Positions 18,477 to 27,360 of a DNA stretch of 64,000 nt are shown here, one piece after another. Origin of the DNA: Paracoccaceae bacterium (GTDB lineage: Bacteria > Pseudomonadota > Alphaproteobacteria > Rhodobacterales > Rhodobacteraceae); assembly GCA_027013095.1 (NCBI GenBank), contig JALUYI010000052.1:83150-147149 (forward strand), given 5' to 3'. The notes beneath the pieces are model-generated. The model was not told where the DNA came from. It made no database searches and worked only from the letters and a program-made list of their open reading frames with translations. Within the stretch, counting starts at the first letter, position 1; the number at the start of each line of letters is the position of its first letter. A program made the position numbers and the translations under genes.

Positions 18477-19274
18477 TTGGATTTTGAGAATATGACACGG
18501 GTTTTTCGCTCGCTTGCCCTAGAGGGCGGCGCAAAGATCATGGAGATCTACGACAGCGGCGATTTCGACGTTGAAACGAAATCCGACAACAGCCCGGTGA
18601 CGGCGGCCGATAAAGCGGCCGATGCGGTTATCTCGGACGGGCTGCGGGCGGCCTTTTCCGATATCCTGTTGATAACCGAAGAGCAGGCGGCGACCCATTC
18701 GCGGCGTTCCGACAGCTTTATCATTGTCGATCCGCTGGATGGCACCAAGGAATTTATCAAGCGGCGTGGCGATTTCACTGTGAACATTGCCTATGTGAAA
18801 GACGGTCAACCGATCCGCGGGGTAGTCTATGCGCCGGCGCGAAAGCGTCTGTTTTATACCGATGCCAATGGCCGGTCGGTCGAGGAGATTGGTGCCCACG
18901 ATCAGGTCTCGATTGGCCCGCAGAGGCCGGTTTCGGTTTCAACTCCGGACAATGACGGCCTTGTTGTGGTGGCCTCGAAATCACACCGCGATCAAGCGAC
19001 CGATGACTTTATCGGTCGCTTTGCGGTCAAGCGCAGCACCAGCGCCGGCTCGTCCCTGAAATTCTGCCTGCTGGCAACGGGTGAGGCCGATCTTTATCCC
19101 CGCCTTGGACGGACGATGGAATGGGATACTGCCGCCGGACATGCGGTGCTGGCCGGGGCCGGTGGCAAGGTTGTGCGCTTTGACGATCATACGCCGCTGA
19201 CCTATGGAAAGCCCGATTATGCCAATCCTTTTTTCATTGCCCATGCGCCGGGTGTCGTGTTGAAGAAGCCGTAA
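18477..19274 (+). CDS. cysQ: 3'(2'),5'-bisphosphate nucleotidase CysQ
   Basis: CysQ dephosphorylates adenosine 3',5'-bisphosphate (PAP) to AMP, removing the by-product of PAPS-using sulfotransferases and of sulfate assimilation. The inositol-monophosphatase fold is clear: SDNSPVTAADKAAD near the N-terminus, TEEQ, the metal motif DPLDGTKEF at 85-93, and the C-terminal WDTAAGHAVLAGAGG. I prefer the TTG at 18477 because AGGAG lies six bases upstream (265 residues). An ATG at 18492 lacks a good ribosome-binding site and a TTG at 18438 would add 13 residues. kdsB follows after one base. A tandem sulfotransferase at 27357 gives this gene a local partner. Confidence 0.92.
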   Translation: MDFENMTRVFRSLALEGGAKIMEIYDSGDFDVETKSDNSPVTAADKAADAVISDGLRAAFSDILLITEEQAATHSRRSDSFIIVDPLDGTKEFIKRRGDFTVNIAYVKDGQPIRGVVYAPARKRLFYTDANGRSVEEIGAHDQVSIGPQRPVSVSTPDNDGLVVVASKSHRDQATDDFIGRFAVKRSTSAGSSLKFCLLATGEADLYPRLGRTMEWDTAAGHAVLAGAGGKVVRFDDHTPLTYGKPDYANPFFIAHAPGVVLKKP

Positions 19275-19275
19275 G

Positions 19276-20076
19276 ATGAGTGTCCTGATTGTCATCCCTG
19301 CCCGCTTTGCCTCAACCCGTTATCCGGGCAAGCCTCTGGTCCGCCTGAAGGGTGCGGGAGGGGTTGCAAAAACCCTGATCCGGCGCAGTTGGGAGGCGGC
19401 TGTGGCGGTGCGTGGTATCACCCGCGTTGTGGTCGCTACTGATAATGAGGAAATATTCAATCATTCCAAAATGTTCGGAGCAGATGTTATGATGACATCT
19501 GAAGATTGCGCCAATGGCACCGAGCGCTGCGCAGATGCAATTAAAAACATCGGACAAGATTTTGATATTATTGTCAATTTACAAGGAGATGCCCCTCTTA
19601 CACCGGCCTGGTTCGTCGAAGACCTTGTTGCGGCGTTAAAGGCCCGGCCCGAGGCGATGATTGCGACCCCTGTACTGCGCTGTAACGGTGCCGCGCTGCG
19701 CGGGTTTCAGGAGGATCGCAAGCGCGGGCGCGTTGGCGGCACCACTGCGGTTTTTGACGCCGACCACCGGGCGCTCTATTTTTCCAAAGAGGTCATTCCA
19801 TATACTGCGGACAGCTACCCGGATGATGCGCAGACGCCGGTTTTTCACCACGTCGGGGTCTATGCCTACCGACCCGAGGCGCTGGGCCGATATGTGCAAT
19901 GGGGGGCTGGTGTTCTGGAGACGCAAGAGGGGTTGGAGCAACTCCGTTTTATGGAAAACGGTGTTCCGGTTTTTTGTGTCGAGGTCGATGGCCGGGGCCG
20001 CGCGTTCTGGGAATTGAACAATCCCGAGGACGTTTTGCGGATCGAGAGCAAGCTGGTGGAAATGGGGGTGGAATGA
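19276..20076 (+). CDS. kdsB: 3-deoxy-manno-octulosonate cytidylyltransferase (CMP-Kdo synthetase)
   Basis: KdsB activates Kdo with CTP to CMP-Kdo, the donor for lipid A-Kdo and for Kdo linkers of some capsules. The 266-residue product starts MSVLIVIPARFASTRYPGKPL, the family nucleotide-binding motif. It has ATDNEEI, the TSEDCANGTERCADA region, VNLQGDAPL and HVGVYAYRPEAL. It is slightly longer than the 248-residue E. coli enzyme, and the general KdsB and capsule-specific KpsU types cannot be separated by eye. The first third (around 19440-19590) is visibly more AT-rich than its surroundings. It is one base after cysQ and overlaps the next glycosyltransferase through ATGA, so the three genes are coupled. 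Confidence 0.93.
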   Translation: MSVLIVIPARFASTRYPGKPLVRLKGAGGVAKTLIRRSWEAAVAVRGITRVVVATDNEEIFNHSKMFGADVMMTSEDCANGTERCADAIKNIGQDFDIIVNLQGDAPLTPAWFVEDLVAALKARPEAMIATPVLRCNGAALRGFQEDRKRGRVGGTTAVFDADHRALYFSKEVIPYTADSYPDDAQTPVFHHVGVYAYRPEALGRYVQWGAGVLETQEGLEQLRFMENGVPVFCVEVDGRGRAFWELNNPEDVLRIESKLVEMGVE

Positions 20077-21332
20077 GTCCGGCGTCCGGGGGTGGCCTGC
20101 CGACTGTCAGTCTGGTGATCGTAAGCCGTGGCAGGGCGAAGCTGCTTGGCCGATTGCTAAGCGCGATACGGTTTCTGGACTATCCCGCGTTTGAGGTTGT
20201 GGTCGTTTCAGACACCGATCCAGACCATGAGCGGATCAGGTATGTGGCCTTTGACCGGGCCAATATCTCGGCGGCGCGCAACTATGGGTTGGCGCACGCA
20301 GCCGGTGATGTTGTTGCCTTTTGCGACGATGATGCGGTGCCCGAGCCAAGCTGGCTGACCCATCTTGTCGCGCCGTTTGAGGACCCTTCTGTGGGGGCCG
20401 CCGGGGGCTATGTCATCGGGCGCAACGGCATTTCGTTTCAATGGACGGGCCGCAGTTTCGATCGGTTCGGAAACCACACCACGCTGGAATTGCACGGCAA
20501 CGCACCGGTCGTTCTGGCTGGTAACGCTGGGCGTGGGATCAAGACCGAAGGAACGAATTCTGCCTTTCGGGCCAGAGCATTGCGGGAAATCGGCGGATTT
20601 GATGAAAATTTTTGCTATTATCTGGATGAGACCGATGTGAACGCTCGCCTCGGTCTGGCCGGCTGGAAAACCGCGATTGTGCCTCTTGCGCGGGTTCACC
20701 ACGGCTTTGCCGCCAGTGCGTTCCGACGCGCAAACCGGGCGCCAAAATCGCTGTTTGAAATTGGCGCCAGCAAGGCTTGGTTCTGCCGCAAACACGCAAC
20801 CAATCACGAGATGGAGGACGAGCTTTCCGATTTTCGGGCCGCGCAGCGCCGGCGGTTGATCGGCTTTATGCTGCGCGGCGACCTTGAACCGGGGCAGGTT
20901 CTGAAAATGATGGACGGCCTTGACGCCGGGATTGCAGATGGCCTGAAGCGCCGGGAAGTCGAGCCTGTTTTGGGGCAAGAACAGGTGACGTTCACGCCAT
21001 TCCAGCCGCGAGGCAAACACGTGCAATCCGTCGGGATCGTCTGCCGACCGCTGGAGTGGCGCCGGGTACGGCCGCAGGTTTGCGCCCTTGCGAAGAAAGG
21101 CATATGCGTCACCGTTTTTTGCCTGTCGCGAACCGGGCTGTTTCACCGGATGGAATTTTTTGCGGACGGCTATTGGCTGCAAACCGGGGGGATTTTTGGA
21201 CGCGCAGAGCGGCGGGATCCGCTGTTTCGCCACTTTTCTCTGACTGGTCGCGGTCGGGCCGAACAACGGCGCTTGGCCGATGTGCGCCCGCTTGAAATTT
21301 ATCCGCTCGACCGGCTGGTGAATTCTCAGTAA
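20073..21332 (+). CDS. family 2 glycosyltransferase with C-terminal extension
   Basis: The 419-residue protein starts at an ATG overlapping the kdsB stop. Residues about 10-240 form a GT-A domain of family GT2: TVSLVIVSRGRAKLL, VVVVSDTDPD, the SAARNYGLAHAAGD helix, the metal-binding CDDDAVP with Asp85-87, and NSAFRARALREIGGFDENFCYYLDETD. Residues about 245-419 form a tail I do not recognise, rich in aromatic and basic residues and without a clear membrane span. Acceptor and donor cannot be predicted. Coupling to kdsB and proximity to galU/galE point to a cell-surface glycan. Confidence 0.88.
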   Translation: MSPASGGGLPTVSLVIVSRGRAKLLGRLLSAIRFLDYPAFEVVVVSDTDPDHERIRYVAFDRANISAARNYGLAHAAGDVVAFCDDDAVPEPSWLTHLVAPFEDPSVGAAGGYVIGRNGISFQWTGRSFDRFGNHTTLELHGNAPVVLAGNAGRGIKTEGTNSAFRARALREIGGFDENFCYYLDETDVNARLGLAGWKTAIVPLARVHHGFAASAFRRANRAPKSLFEIGASKAWFCRKHATNHEMEDELSDFRAAQRRRLIGFMLRGDLEPGQVLKMMDGLDAGIADGLKRREVEPVLGQEQVTFTPFQPRGKHVQSVGIVCRPLEWRRVRPQVCALAKKGICVTVFCLSRTGLFHRMEFFADGYWLQTGGIFGRAERRDPLFRHFSLTGRGRAEQRRLADVRPLEIYPLDRLVNSQ

Positions 21333-21463
21333 ACAAAACGCGGAAAATATGGGGTTATTCGGGATTATTGGAAACAATAAGGCCAAAGCTGCCATATTTC
21401 ATCCATATTGCGCGGTTAAACCGTGCGAAAAACAGGTGCGCAGCGTAATTTTTGGTGGAAAGC

Positions 21464-22369
21464 ATGAAAAATAAAGTCCTTAAGGCAATTTTCCCGGTCG
21501 CAGGGCTGGGAACCCGGTTCTTGCCCGCAACCAAGTCAATTCCAAAAGAAATCCTGTCACTTGTTGATAAGCCATTGATTCAATACGCTATTGATGAGGC
21601 GCGTGATGCGGGAATAAAGGAGTTCATTTTTGTGACGTCGCGCGGAAAAGGGGCGCTTGAGGATTATTTCGACGGCGCGCCGCAGCTTGAGCTGGCGTTG
21701 CGACGACAAAACAAGATGGAATTGTTGAAAATCCTGCGAAAGACGACGATGGAGAGCGGCGAGATTGCGTATATCCGGCAGCGTGATCCAAAGGGTCTGG
21801 GGCATGCGGTCTGGTGTGCGCGGCGTCTGATCGGAAACGAGCCCTTTGCAGTTTTGTTGCCCGACGACGTCATTGCTGGCGATGCGCCATGCCTGCAGCA
21901 GATGACCGAGGCGTTTGCCGAAACTGGCGGCAATATCATTGCGGCAATGGAGGTTCCCCCCGCGCAGGCGTCCTCATATGGCCTGATGGATGTGGCCTCG
22001 GCCAAGGGTCCACTTTTGACCCTGAAAGGGATGGTAGAAAAACCCGAATCCGGCAGCGCGCCGTCGAATATCGCTGCGATCGGGCGTTATATTCTGACGC
22101 CCCAGATCATGAAAAACCTGAACCAGAAAATGATCGGTGCGGGCGGTGAAATTCAGCTGACCGACGCTATTGCAGCCGAGATCTCCCGCGGTGGTGCGGT
22201 TTATGGCTATAAGTTTTCCGGGACCCGGTATGATTGTGGCTCCAAGGCGGGGTTTTTGAAGGCGACCGTTGCCTTTGGTCTGGCGCGCGAGGACTTGCGG
22301 GATGAGTTCGGGGCGTTTCTGGATGAGGTCGCCGCCGAGCGGCAAAAACAACAAGATATCGCGGTTTGA
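21464..22369 (+). CDS. galU: UTP-glucose-1-phosphate uridylyltransferase GalU
   Basis: GalU makes UDP-glucose, the precursor for UDP-galactose, UDP-glucuronate and many surface glycans. The 301-residue product from the ATG at 21464 contains the nucleotidyltransferase motif AGLGTRFLPATKSIPKE, LVDKPLIQYAIDEA, and the region GLGHAVWCARRLIGNEPFAV followed by LLPDDVI. The C-terminal GEIQLTDAIA and GTRYDCGSK are also typical. A TTG at 21452 would add four residues. The 131-base gap upstream is AT-richer than average and contains the inverted repeat CGGTTAAACCG (21413-21423), so the promoter for the galU-galE-glycosyltransferase run probably lies there; I could not pick a convincing -35/-10 pair. 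Confidence 0.96.
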   Translation: MKNKVLKAIFPVAGLGTRFLPATKSIPKEILSLVDKPLIQYAIDEARDAGIKEFIFVTSRGKGALEDYFDGAPQLELALRRQNKMELLKILRKTTMESGEIAYIRQRDPKGLGHAVWCARRLIGNEPFAVLLPDDVIAGDAPCLQQMTEAFAETGGNIIAAMEVPPAQASSYGLMDVASAKGPLLTLKGMVEKPESGSAPSNIAAIGRYILTPQIMKNLNQKMIGAGGEIQLTDAIAAEISRGGAVYGYKFSGTRYDCGSKAGFLKATVAFGLAREDLRDEFGAFLDEVAAERQKQQDIAV

Positions 22370-22372
22370 ACA

Positions 22373-23365
22373 ATGGCGGATGGTAAGAAAATTCTGGTGA
22401 CGGGTGGTGCGGGTTATATCGGCTCACATGCGTGCAAGGCGTTGAGGGCGGCGGGCTATGTCCCTGTCACTTACGACAATCTCAGCACCGGATGGCGGGA
22501 TGCGGTGCGTTTTGGTCCGTTGGAAGAGGGCGACCTGAACGATCGGGCGCGACTGGATCAGGTGTTTGCCAGCCATGCGCCGGTGGCCGTGATGCATTTT
22601 GGCGCGCTGTCGGATGTCGGGCAGTCCATGCGTGAGCCGGGGCTATATTGGCACAACAATGCCTGCGGCTCGCTGACCCTGATCCAAGCGATGATCGCGG
22701 CGGGGTGCAAACGGATGGTGTTTTCGTCAACTTGCGCGACCTATGGTGAGCAGGACGGCGTGATGCTGGACGAGAGCGCCGTGCAGCAACCGATCAACGC
22801 CTATGGCGCGTCCAAACTGGCCATCGAGCAGATGCTGTCAAATTTTCGCAACAGCGATGGGCTGGACAGCGCGATTTTTCGGTATTTCAACGTCGCTGGC
22901 GCTGATCCCGAGGCCGAGGTGGGTGAGTTCCACCGCCCTGAAACTCATTTGATCCCGCTGATTCTGGACGCGATCATTGGTAAGCGTGACGCATTGACCA
23001 TTTTTGGAACCGATTATGACACGCCCGATGGAACCTGCATCAGGGATTATGTGCATGTCAGTGATCTGATCGATGCGCATATTGCGGGCCTTGACTGGCT
23101 GGATGCGGGCAAAGGTAGCCGGGTGTTCAACCTTGGGACCGGGCAGGGGTTCTCGGTCATGGAGGTGTTGACCAAGGCGCGCGATGTGACCGGGCATGAG
23201 GTTCCTTACAATCTGGGTGCGCGGCGTGCGGGCGATTGCACGAAACTGGTCAGTGCAAGCACGCGGGCCCGGGCCGAGCTGGGCTGGGTGCCCCGACGCT
23301 CGGTCATGGAGGAGATGATCGGTGATGCCTGGCGTTGGCATAAGACCGGGCATTACGAGGGTTGA
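22373..23365 (+). CDS. galE: UDP-glucose 4-epimerase GalE
   Basis: GalE interconverts UDP-glucose and UDP-galactose. The 330-residue product has the NAD-binding GGAGYIG motif (11-17), YDNLSTGWRDAV, the catalytic region SSTCATYG with Thr120 in the usual Ser/Thr position, and Tyr144-x3-Lys148 in YGASK. The substrate loop YFNVAGADP, GTDYDTPDGTCIRDYVHV and LGTGQGFSV are also present. It follows galU by three bases and directly abuts the next glycosyltransferase, so UDP-Glc and UDP-Gal supply is co-expressed with the transferases. Epimerases for other UDP-sugars are related, but the match to GalE is strong. Confidence 0.95.
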   Translation: MADGKKILVTGGAGYIGSHACKALRAAGYVPVTYDNLSTGWRDAVRFGPLEEGDLNDRARLDQVFASHAPVAVMHFGALSDVGQSMREPGLYWHNNACGSLTLIQAMIAAGCKRMVFSSTCATYGEQDGVMLDESAVQQPINAYGASKLAIEQMLSNFRNSDGLDSAIFRYFNVAGADPEAEVGEFHRPETHLIPLILDAIIGKRDALTIFGTDYDTPDGTCIRDYVHVSDLIDAHIAGLDWLDAGKGSRVFNLGTGQGFSVMEVLTKARDVTGHEVPYNLGARRAGDCTKLVSASTRARAELGWVPRRSVMEEMIGDAWRWHKTGHYEG

Positions 23366-24646
23366 ATGAAACCCCTCCTGTTGGATATTTCGCGCCTGGT
23401 CTCACGGGTTGGGCGCGGACCACTGACAGGGATTGACCGGGTCGAGCTGGCCTATCTTAAACGATTTCTGACCCGTCCTGAGGAGGTCTGGTTCCTCTGT
23501 CGGATGCCGCGCAGCCATGCCCTTCTGGATCGTGAAGGTGGACAGATTTTATTTAATGAAATCAATGCGGATAAGTGGCATTCCTCAAGTATTTTGGAAC
23601 GTCTTATCCTGCCCCGCATGGCAGCAGAGACGCGGACGGTCATGGCGCGGGTCTGGCGTTTGGCCACATGGCGCTGCCGCGACAGCCGTTTGCGCCCCTG
23701 TCTGTCACGCTTGTTTCCGCGCGGCGTGCGCTATTTCAATGTCGGTCACAGCAATTTGCGGGCGGCGGTTTTGCGGGCCGTTAAGGTTGTCGAAAATTCA
23801 GAAATAAACGTTTTAATACATGACATTATACCTATTTCTTATCCCGAATTCAGCCGCCTCGAGGTGACCGGCCGGTTTCAAACCGCGCTGCGATTGGTTA
23901 GTGAACTGGCGGATCGGGTGATTTACATTTCGGCGGAGACGCGCGCACAGGCGGAGGCGGTGTTTGCCGATTTTGGGCGGGCTCCTCCGGGGTTGGTCTG
24001 TCACCTCGGAGTGGACCGCCCCTCGAGATCTGCACAAATTTACGAAAAACCGGCAGAAAAACCCAATTTTGTCATTATTGGCACAATTGAGCCACGAAAG
24101 AACCACGCTCTGTTGTTATCCCTTTGGCAAGAATTCAAGCAAAGTTTGCCGTTCGGGCAGGTGCCGCATTTGCATGTAATCGGACGTCGTGGGTGGGGAA
24201 ATGAAAGCGTTTTCAATATCTTGGACAGTGGAGACAAGGTAATGGAGCATGTTACCGAGCACAACGGATTGAGTGATTCCGAAATGCAGGTGCGGCTTGG
24301 GCAAAGCTGGGGGTTGCTATCGCCCAGTTTTACCGAGGGTTTTGGTCTGCCGCCAGTCGAGGCCGCACATGCGGGGGTGCCGGTAATCTGCTCTGATATT
24401 CCAGTTTATCACGAGATATTAGGGGATTACCCGGCTTACTTGAACCAATATAACAACTTGGAATGGGATCGCGAAATTCGCGCGCGCGCGATGGGTCCGC
24501 GCGAAACTGTGGCCGAGCGTCAAAAGCGGGCCGATACGATTCAGCTGAGCAGCTGGGACCAACATTTTGACCATATGTTCAGATTCACCTGCCAGAGGCT
24601 GAGCCCAACGGATCCGGAATACACGAGGAAAGGGCGCCGGTCGTGA
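23366..24646 (+). CDS. family 4-type (GT-B) glycosyltransferase
   Basis: The 426-residue protein begins right after the galE stop. The C-terminal half is a GT-B donor-binding domain: FVIIGTIEPRKNHALLL, HLHVIGRRGWG, then LSPSFTEGFGLPPVEAAHAGVPVICSD with the E-x7-E motif at Glu324/Glu332. The N-terminal half begins LLLDISRLVSRVGRGPLTGIDRVE, a start seen in mannosyl/glucosyltransferases of exopolysaccharide clusters, and contains LIHDIIPISYPEF. AT-rich patches (about 23535-23580, 23800-23830, 24040-24110) stand out and may mean different ancestry. It overlaps the next gene through GTGA. The sugar donor is unknown. Confidence 0.88.
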   Translation: MKPLLLDISRLVSRVGRGPLTGIDRVELAYLKRFLTRPEEVWFLCRMPRSHALLDREGGQILFNEINADKWHSSSILERLILPRMAAETRTVMARVWRLATWRCRDSRLRPCLSRLFPRGVRYFNVGHSNLRAAVLRAVKVVENSEINVLIHDIIPISYPEFSRLEVTGRFQTALRLVSELADRVIYISAETRAQAEAVFADFGRAPPGLVCHLGVDRPSRSAQIYEKPAEKPNFVIIGTIEPRKNHALLLSLWQEFKQSLPFGQVPHLHVIGRRGWGNESVFNILDSGDKVMEHVTEHNGLSDSEMQVRLGQSWGLLSPSFTEGFGLPPVEAAHAGVPVICSDIPVYHEILGDYPAYLNQYNNLEWDREIRARAMGPRETVAERQKRADTIQLSSWDQHFDHMFRFTCQRLSPTDPEYTRKGRRS

Positions 24647-25653
24647 GTCTTGCCAGCACATATCGCCTGCGTCTGGAGCGCAAGAAAAAGCGGCTGCGGG
24701 CCGTTCGTAAAAGCCGCGAATTGACCCCGGTCGTGGACCGTACCGACGAGATCCGCGCCAAGGACATTCTGTTGTTCTGCACCCTTCGCAATGAGCGCCA
24801 GCGTCTGCCGTATTTCATGGCCTATTATCGCAAGCTGGGGATCAACCGGTTTCTGTTTGTCGATAACGGCTCGGACGACGGATCGCGCGAATATCTTCTG
24901 GATCAATCCGATGTTTCATTGTGGAGCACGACTCAAAGCTACCGTCGGGCCAAGTTTGGCGTTGACTGGCTGAACTGGCTGTTGGCGCGCCACGGTGTCG
25001 GACACTGGACGCTTGTGGTCGATGTTGACGAATTCTTTGTCTATCCGTTTTGCGATTCAAGACCGTTGCCGGCGTTGACGGACTGGCTGGATGCGTCCTC
25101 GATCCGTTCCTTCGGGGCGATGTTGCTGGACATGTATCCCAAGGAATCGATTGAGGATGCAGTTTGCAAAGAAGGGCAGAACCCGCTGGAGGTGGCCGAG
25201 TATTTCGACGCTGGAAATTACATGATTTCGCGCAATCCCAAATACGGTAACCTGTGGATACAGGGAGGCGCGCGGGCACGGGCATTTTTTGGCAACGAGC
25301 CCGAGCGCGCTCCGGCATTGAACAAGATCCCTTTGGTGAAATGGAGCCGAGGCAACGTTTATATCAGCTCGACCCACACGTTGTTGCCGCGGGGGCTGAA
25401 CCTTGTCTATGACGAAAATGGCGGCGAGAAGGCGTCGGGATGTCTGTTGCACGCCAAGTTCCTGAGCAGCTTTCCCGAAAAATCGCAAGAAGAGCTGACG
25501 CGCAAACAGCATTACGCAAACAGCCACGAATATCGCGCGTATAACAAGGGGCTGAAACGCGGGACCAGCCTGTGGACGAAGTGGAGCGAGAAATACATCA
25601 ACTGGCGCCAGCTTGAAATTCTCGGGCTGATGTCTAAGGGCAGCTGGGTTTAG
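24643..25653 (+). CDS. glycosyltransferase of the Glyco_tranf_2_4 / GT92-like type
   Basis: The 336-residue product starts at a GTG overlapping the previous stop codon. After a basic N-terminal segment it reads DILLFCTLRNERQRLPYFMAYYRKLG, FLFVDNGSDDGSREYL, then WTLVVDVDEFFVYP with the metal-binding DxDE at 127-130. This is the layout of GT-A enzymes of the Glyco_tranf_2_4 family, common in capsule and exopolysaccharide loci of Rhodobacterales. A later segment, CLLHAKFLSSF, resembles the usual C-terminal histidine region. It probably adds a sugar to a surface polymer; donor and linkage are not predictable. The branching-type transferase starts nine bases downstream. Confidence 0.82.
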   Translation: MSLASTYRLRLERKKKRLRAVRKSRELTPVVDRTDEIRAKDILLFCTLRNERQRLPYFMAYYRKLGINRFLFVDNGSDDGSREYLLDQSDVSLWSTTQSYRRAKFGVDWLNWLLARHGVGHWTLVVDVDEFFVYPFCDSRPLPALTDWLDASSIRSFGAMLLDMYPKESIEDAVCKEGQNPLEVAEYFDAGNYMISRNPKYGNLWIQGGARARAFFGNEPERAPALNKIPLVKWSRGNVYISSTHTLLPRGLNLVYDENGGEKASGCLLHAKFLSSFPEKSQEELTRKQHYANSHEYRAYNKGLKRGTSLWTKWSEKYINWRQLEILGLMSKGSWV

Positions 25654-25662
25654 GGGGGTGGT

Positions 25663-27360
25663 ATGAGCGTCGGTTTCATCATGTTGGCCCACAAGAATCT
25701 GGACCGGGTGGCACAGGTCGCCGGGTATTGGGCGCAGCGCGACCATCCGGTCGTGATTCATATTGATGCACGCGCACCGCGGGCGGATTTTGACGAGATG
25801 ACCGAGGTCTTGCAGAAGTTCCGCAATATCCGTTTTGTTGCCCGACGTCCGTGCGATTGGGGTAAATTCTCGATTGTTGCGGCGACGCTGGACGCGGCTG
25901 AAATCATGCTGGCGCAGTTTCCGGATGTCTCGCATGTTTTTCTGGCCAGTGGCTCCTGTCTGCCGCTGCGTCCGGTTGAAGATCTGGACGCTTATCTGGC
26001 GGCACGACCGGACACCGATTTCATCGAATCGGTGACAACCGAGGAGGTCACCTGGACCGTTGGCGGTCTGGATCTGGAGCGGTTCACCTTGCGGTTTCCG
26101 TTCTCGTGGAAAAAACATCGGCGGTTGTTTGATGCTTATGTCAATTTCCAGCGCCGCATCGGTGTCCAGCGTCGCATCCCCGAGGGGGTTGAGCCGCATC
26201 TCGGTTCGCAATGGTGGTGTTTGACTCGCGCCACGTTGCAGGCCATTTTGACGGATCCGAAGCGCTCGGTTTATGACACCTATTTCAGCAAGGTGTGGAT
26301 TCCGGACGAAGCCTATTTTCAGTCGCTGGTGCGCAAACACGGGCGCGAAATCGAGAGCCGCTCATTGACCTTGTCGCGATTCGATCATCAGGGCAAACCG
26401 CATGTCTTTTACGATGATCACCTGCAATTGTTGCAGCGTTCGGACTGTTTCGTTGCGCGCAAGATCTGGCCGCGGGCGAACAAGCTGTATCGGCGTTTTC
26501 TGGCTGATGAAATAAAGGTTCTGGCCCGAATTGAGCCGAATCCGCGCAAACTGGACAAGGTCTTTTTGCGCGCCAATGCGCGGCGCACCCAAGGGCGGGC
26601 GGGCCTGAAAATGCAGAGCCGGTTTCCGCGGCGCGATTCATGGGCGCTGCAAAAAACCTGTGCGCCCTACAGTGTTTACGAAGGGTTCAGCGATCTGTTC
26701 TCGAATTTTGACACCTGGATGGAAAAACGCACCGGCACGCGGGTTCATGGTCATCTGTTTCACAAAAGCGCGGTAAAATTTGCCGGAAATGCCGAAATTT
26801 TCAACGGTTGCCTGTCCAACAGCGCCAAGCTGCGGGATTACAACCCCGAGGCGTTTCTGACCAATCTGATCTGGAACACGCAAGGCGAGCACCAGACCTT
26901 TCAGTTCGGGCCGGCGGACCGGCAAGAGATCGGCAGGTTTCTGGCCAGCGATCAAAACGCCAGCCTCTATGTCGTGACCGGGGCCTGGTCGGTTCCGTTG
27001 TTTCATTCCGAGATGAATTTTCAACGCGTTCGCCGGATCGCCGCGCGCTATCAGGCGATCGAGGCGGCGCATGTCGAGAATCTGCGTTCGGAACACACAC
27101 GGGCCAAGGTGCATATCTGGACGCTGGCCGAATTTGTCGAGGACCCCATGCCGATTCTGCAGTCGATCATCGAGCAATTCGATCCCGGCACCAGCCGCAA
27201 GTTGACCGAAGTGCCGAAAATGGCCGATCTGACCGGCTTTGGCAAGTTTGTGCAGCGCCTGAAAAACGAGGGGATGAACCCGCATCTGGTGGGTGACTTT
27301 CCGCTTGGGGATATTGCCTTGCACAAGACGCCCAGCCTTAAACCCTATGTCGTGCGATGA
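25663..27360 (+). CDS. Core-2/I-branching-type beta-1,6-N-acetylglucosaminyltransferase family protein with unassigned C-terminal half
   Basis: Residues 1 to about 270 of this 565-residue protein fit the Branch (GT14, Core-2/I-branching) fold: MSVGFIMLAHKNLDRV, PVVIHIDARAP, CDWGKFSIVAATLDA, HVFLASGSCLPLRPVEDL, a long acceptor region, GSQWWCLTRATL and IPDEAYFQSLVRKH. Residues about 300-565 are a second domain I cannot assign, possibly one of the DUF592x domains found with Branch enzymes in Rhodobacterales. It contains a basic patch, GWHL-like aromatic motifs and the segment VVTGAWSVPLFHSEMNF. No signal peptide or membrane span is seen, so it should act at the cytoplasmic side. It overlaps the sulfotransferase gene through ATGA. 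Confidence 0.82.
   Translation: MSVGFIMLAHKNLDRVAQVAGYWAQRDHPVVIHIDARAPRADFDEMTEVLQKFRNIRFVARRPCDWGKFSIVAATLDAAEIMLAQFPDVSHVFLASGSCLPLRPVEDLDAYLAARPDTDFIESVTTEEVTWTVGGLDLERFTLRFPFSWKKHRRLFDAYVNFQRRIGVQRRIPEGVEPHLGSQWWCLTRATLQAILTDPKRSVYDTYFSKVWIPDEAYFQSLVRKHGREIESRSLTLSRFDHQGKPHVFYDDHLQLLQRSDCFVARKIWPRANKLYRRFLADEIKVLARIEPNPRKLDKVFLRANARRTQGRAGLKMQSRFPRRDSWALQKTCAPYSVYEGFSDLFSNFDTWMEKRTGTRVHGHLFHKSAVKFAGNAEIFNGCLSNSAKLRDYNPEAFLTNLIWNTQGEHQTFQFGPADRQEIGRFLASDQNASLYVVTGAWSVPLFHSEMNFQRVRRIAARYQAIEAAHVENLRSEHTRAKVHIWTLAEFVEDPMPILQSIIEQFDPGTSRKLTEVPKMADLTGFGKFVQRLKNEGMNPHLVGDFPLGDIALHKTPSLKPYVVR

Noticed and set aside
25057..26340. 427-codon minus-strand frame across the glycosyltransferase junction
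   Set aside because: It spans two plus-strand genes with clear motifs and shows no protein-like pattern of its own.
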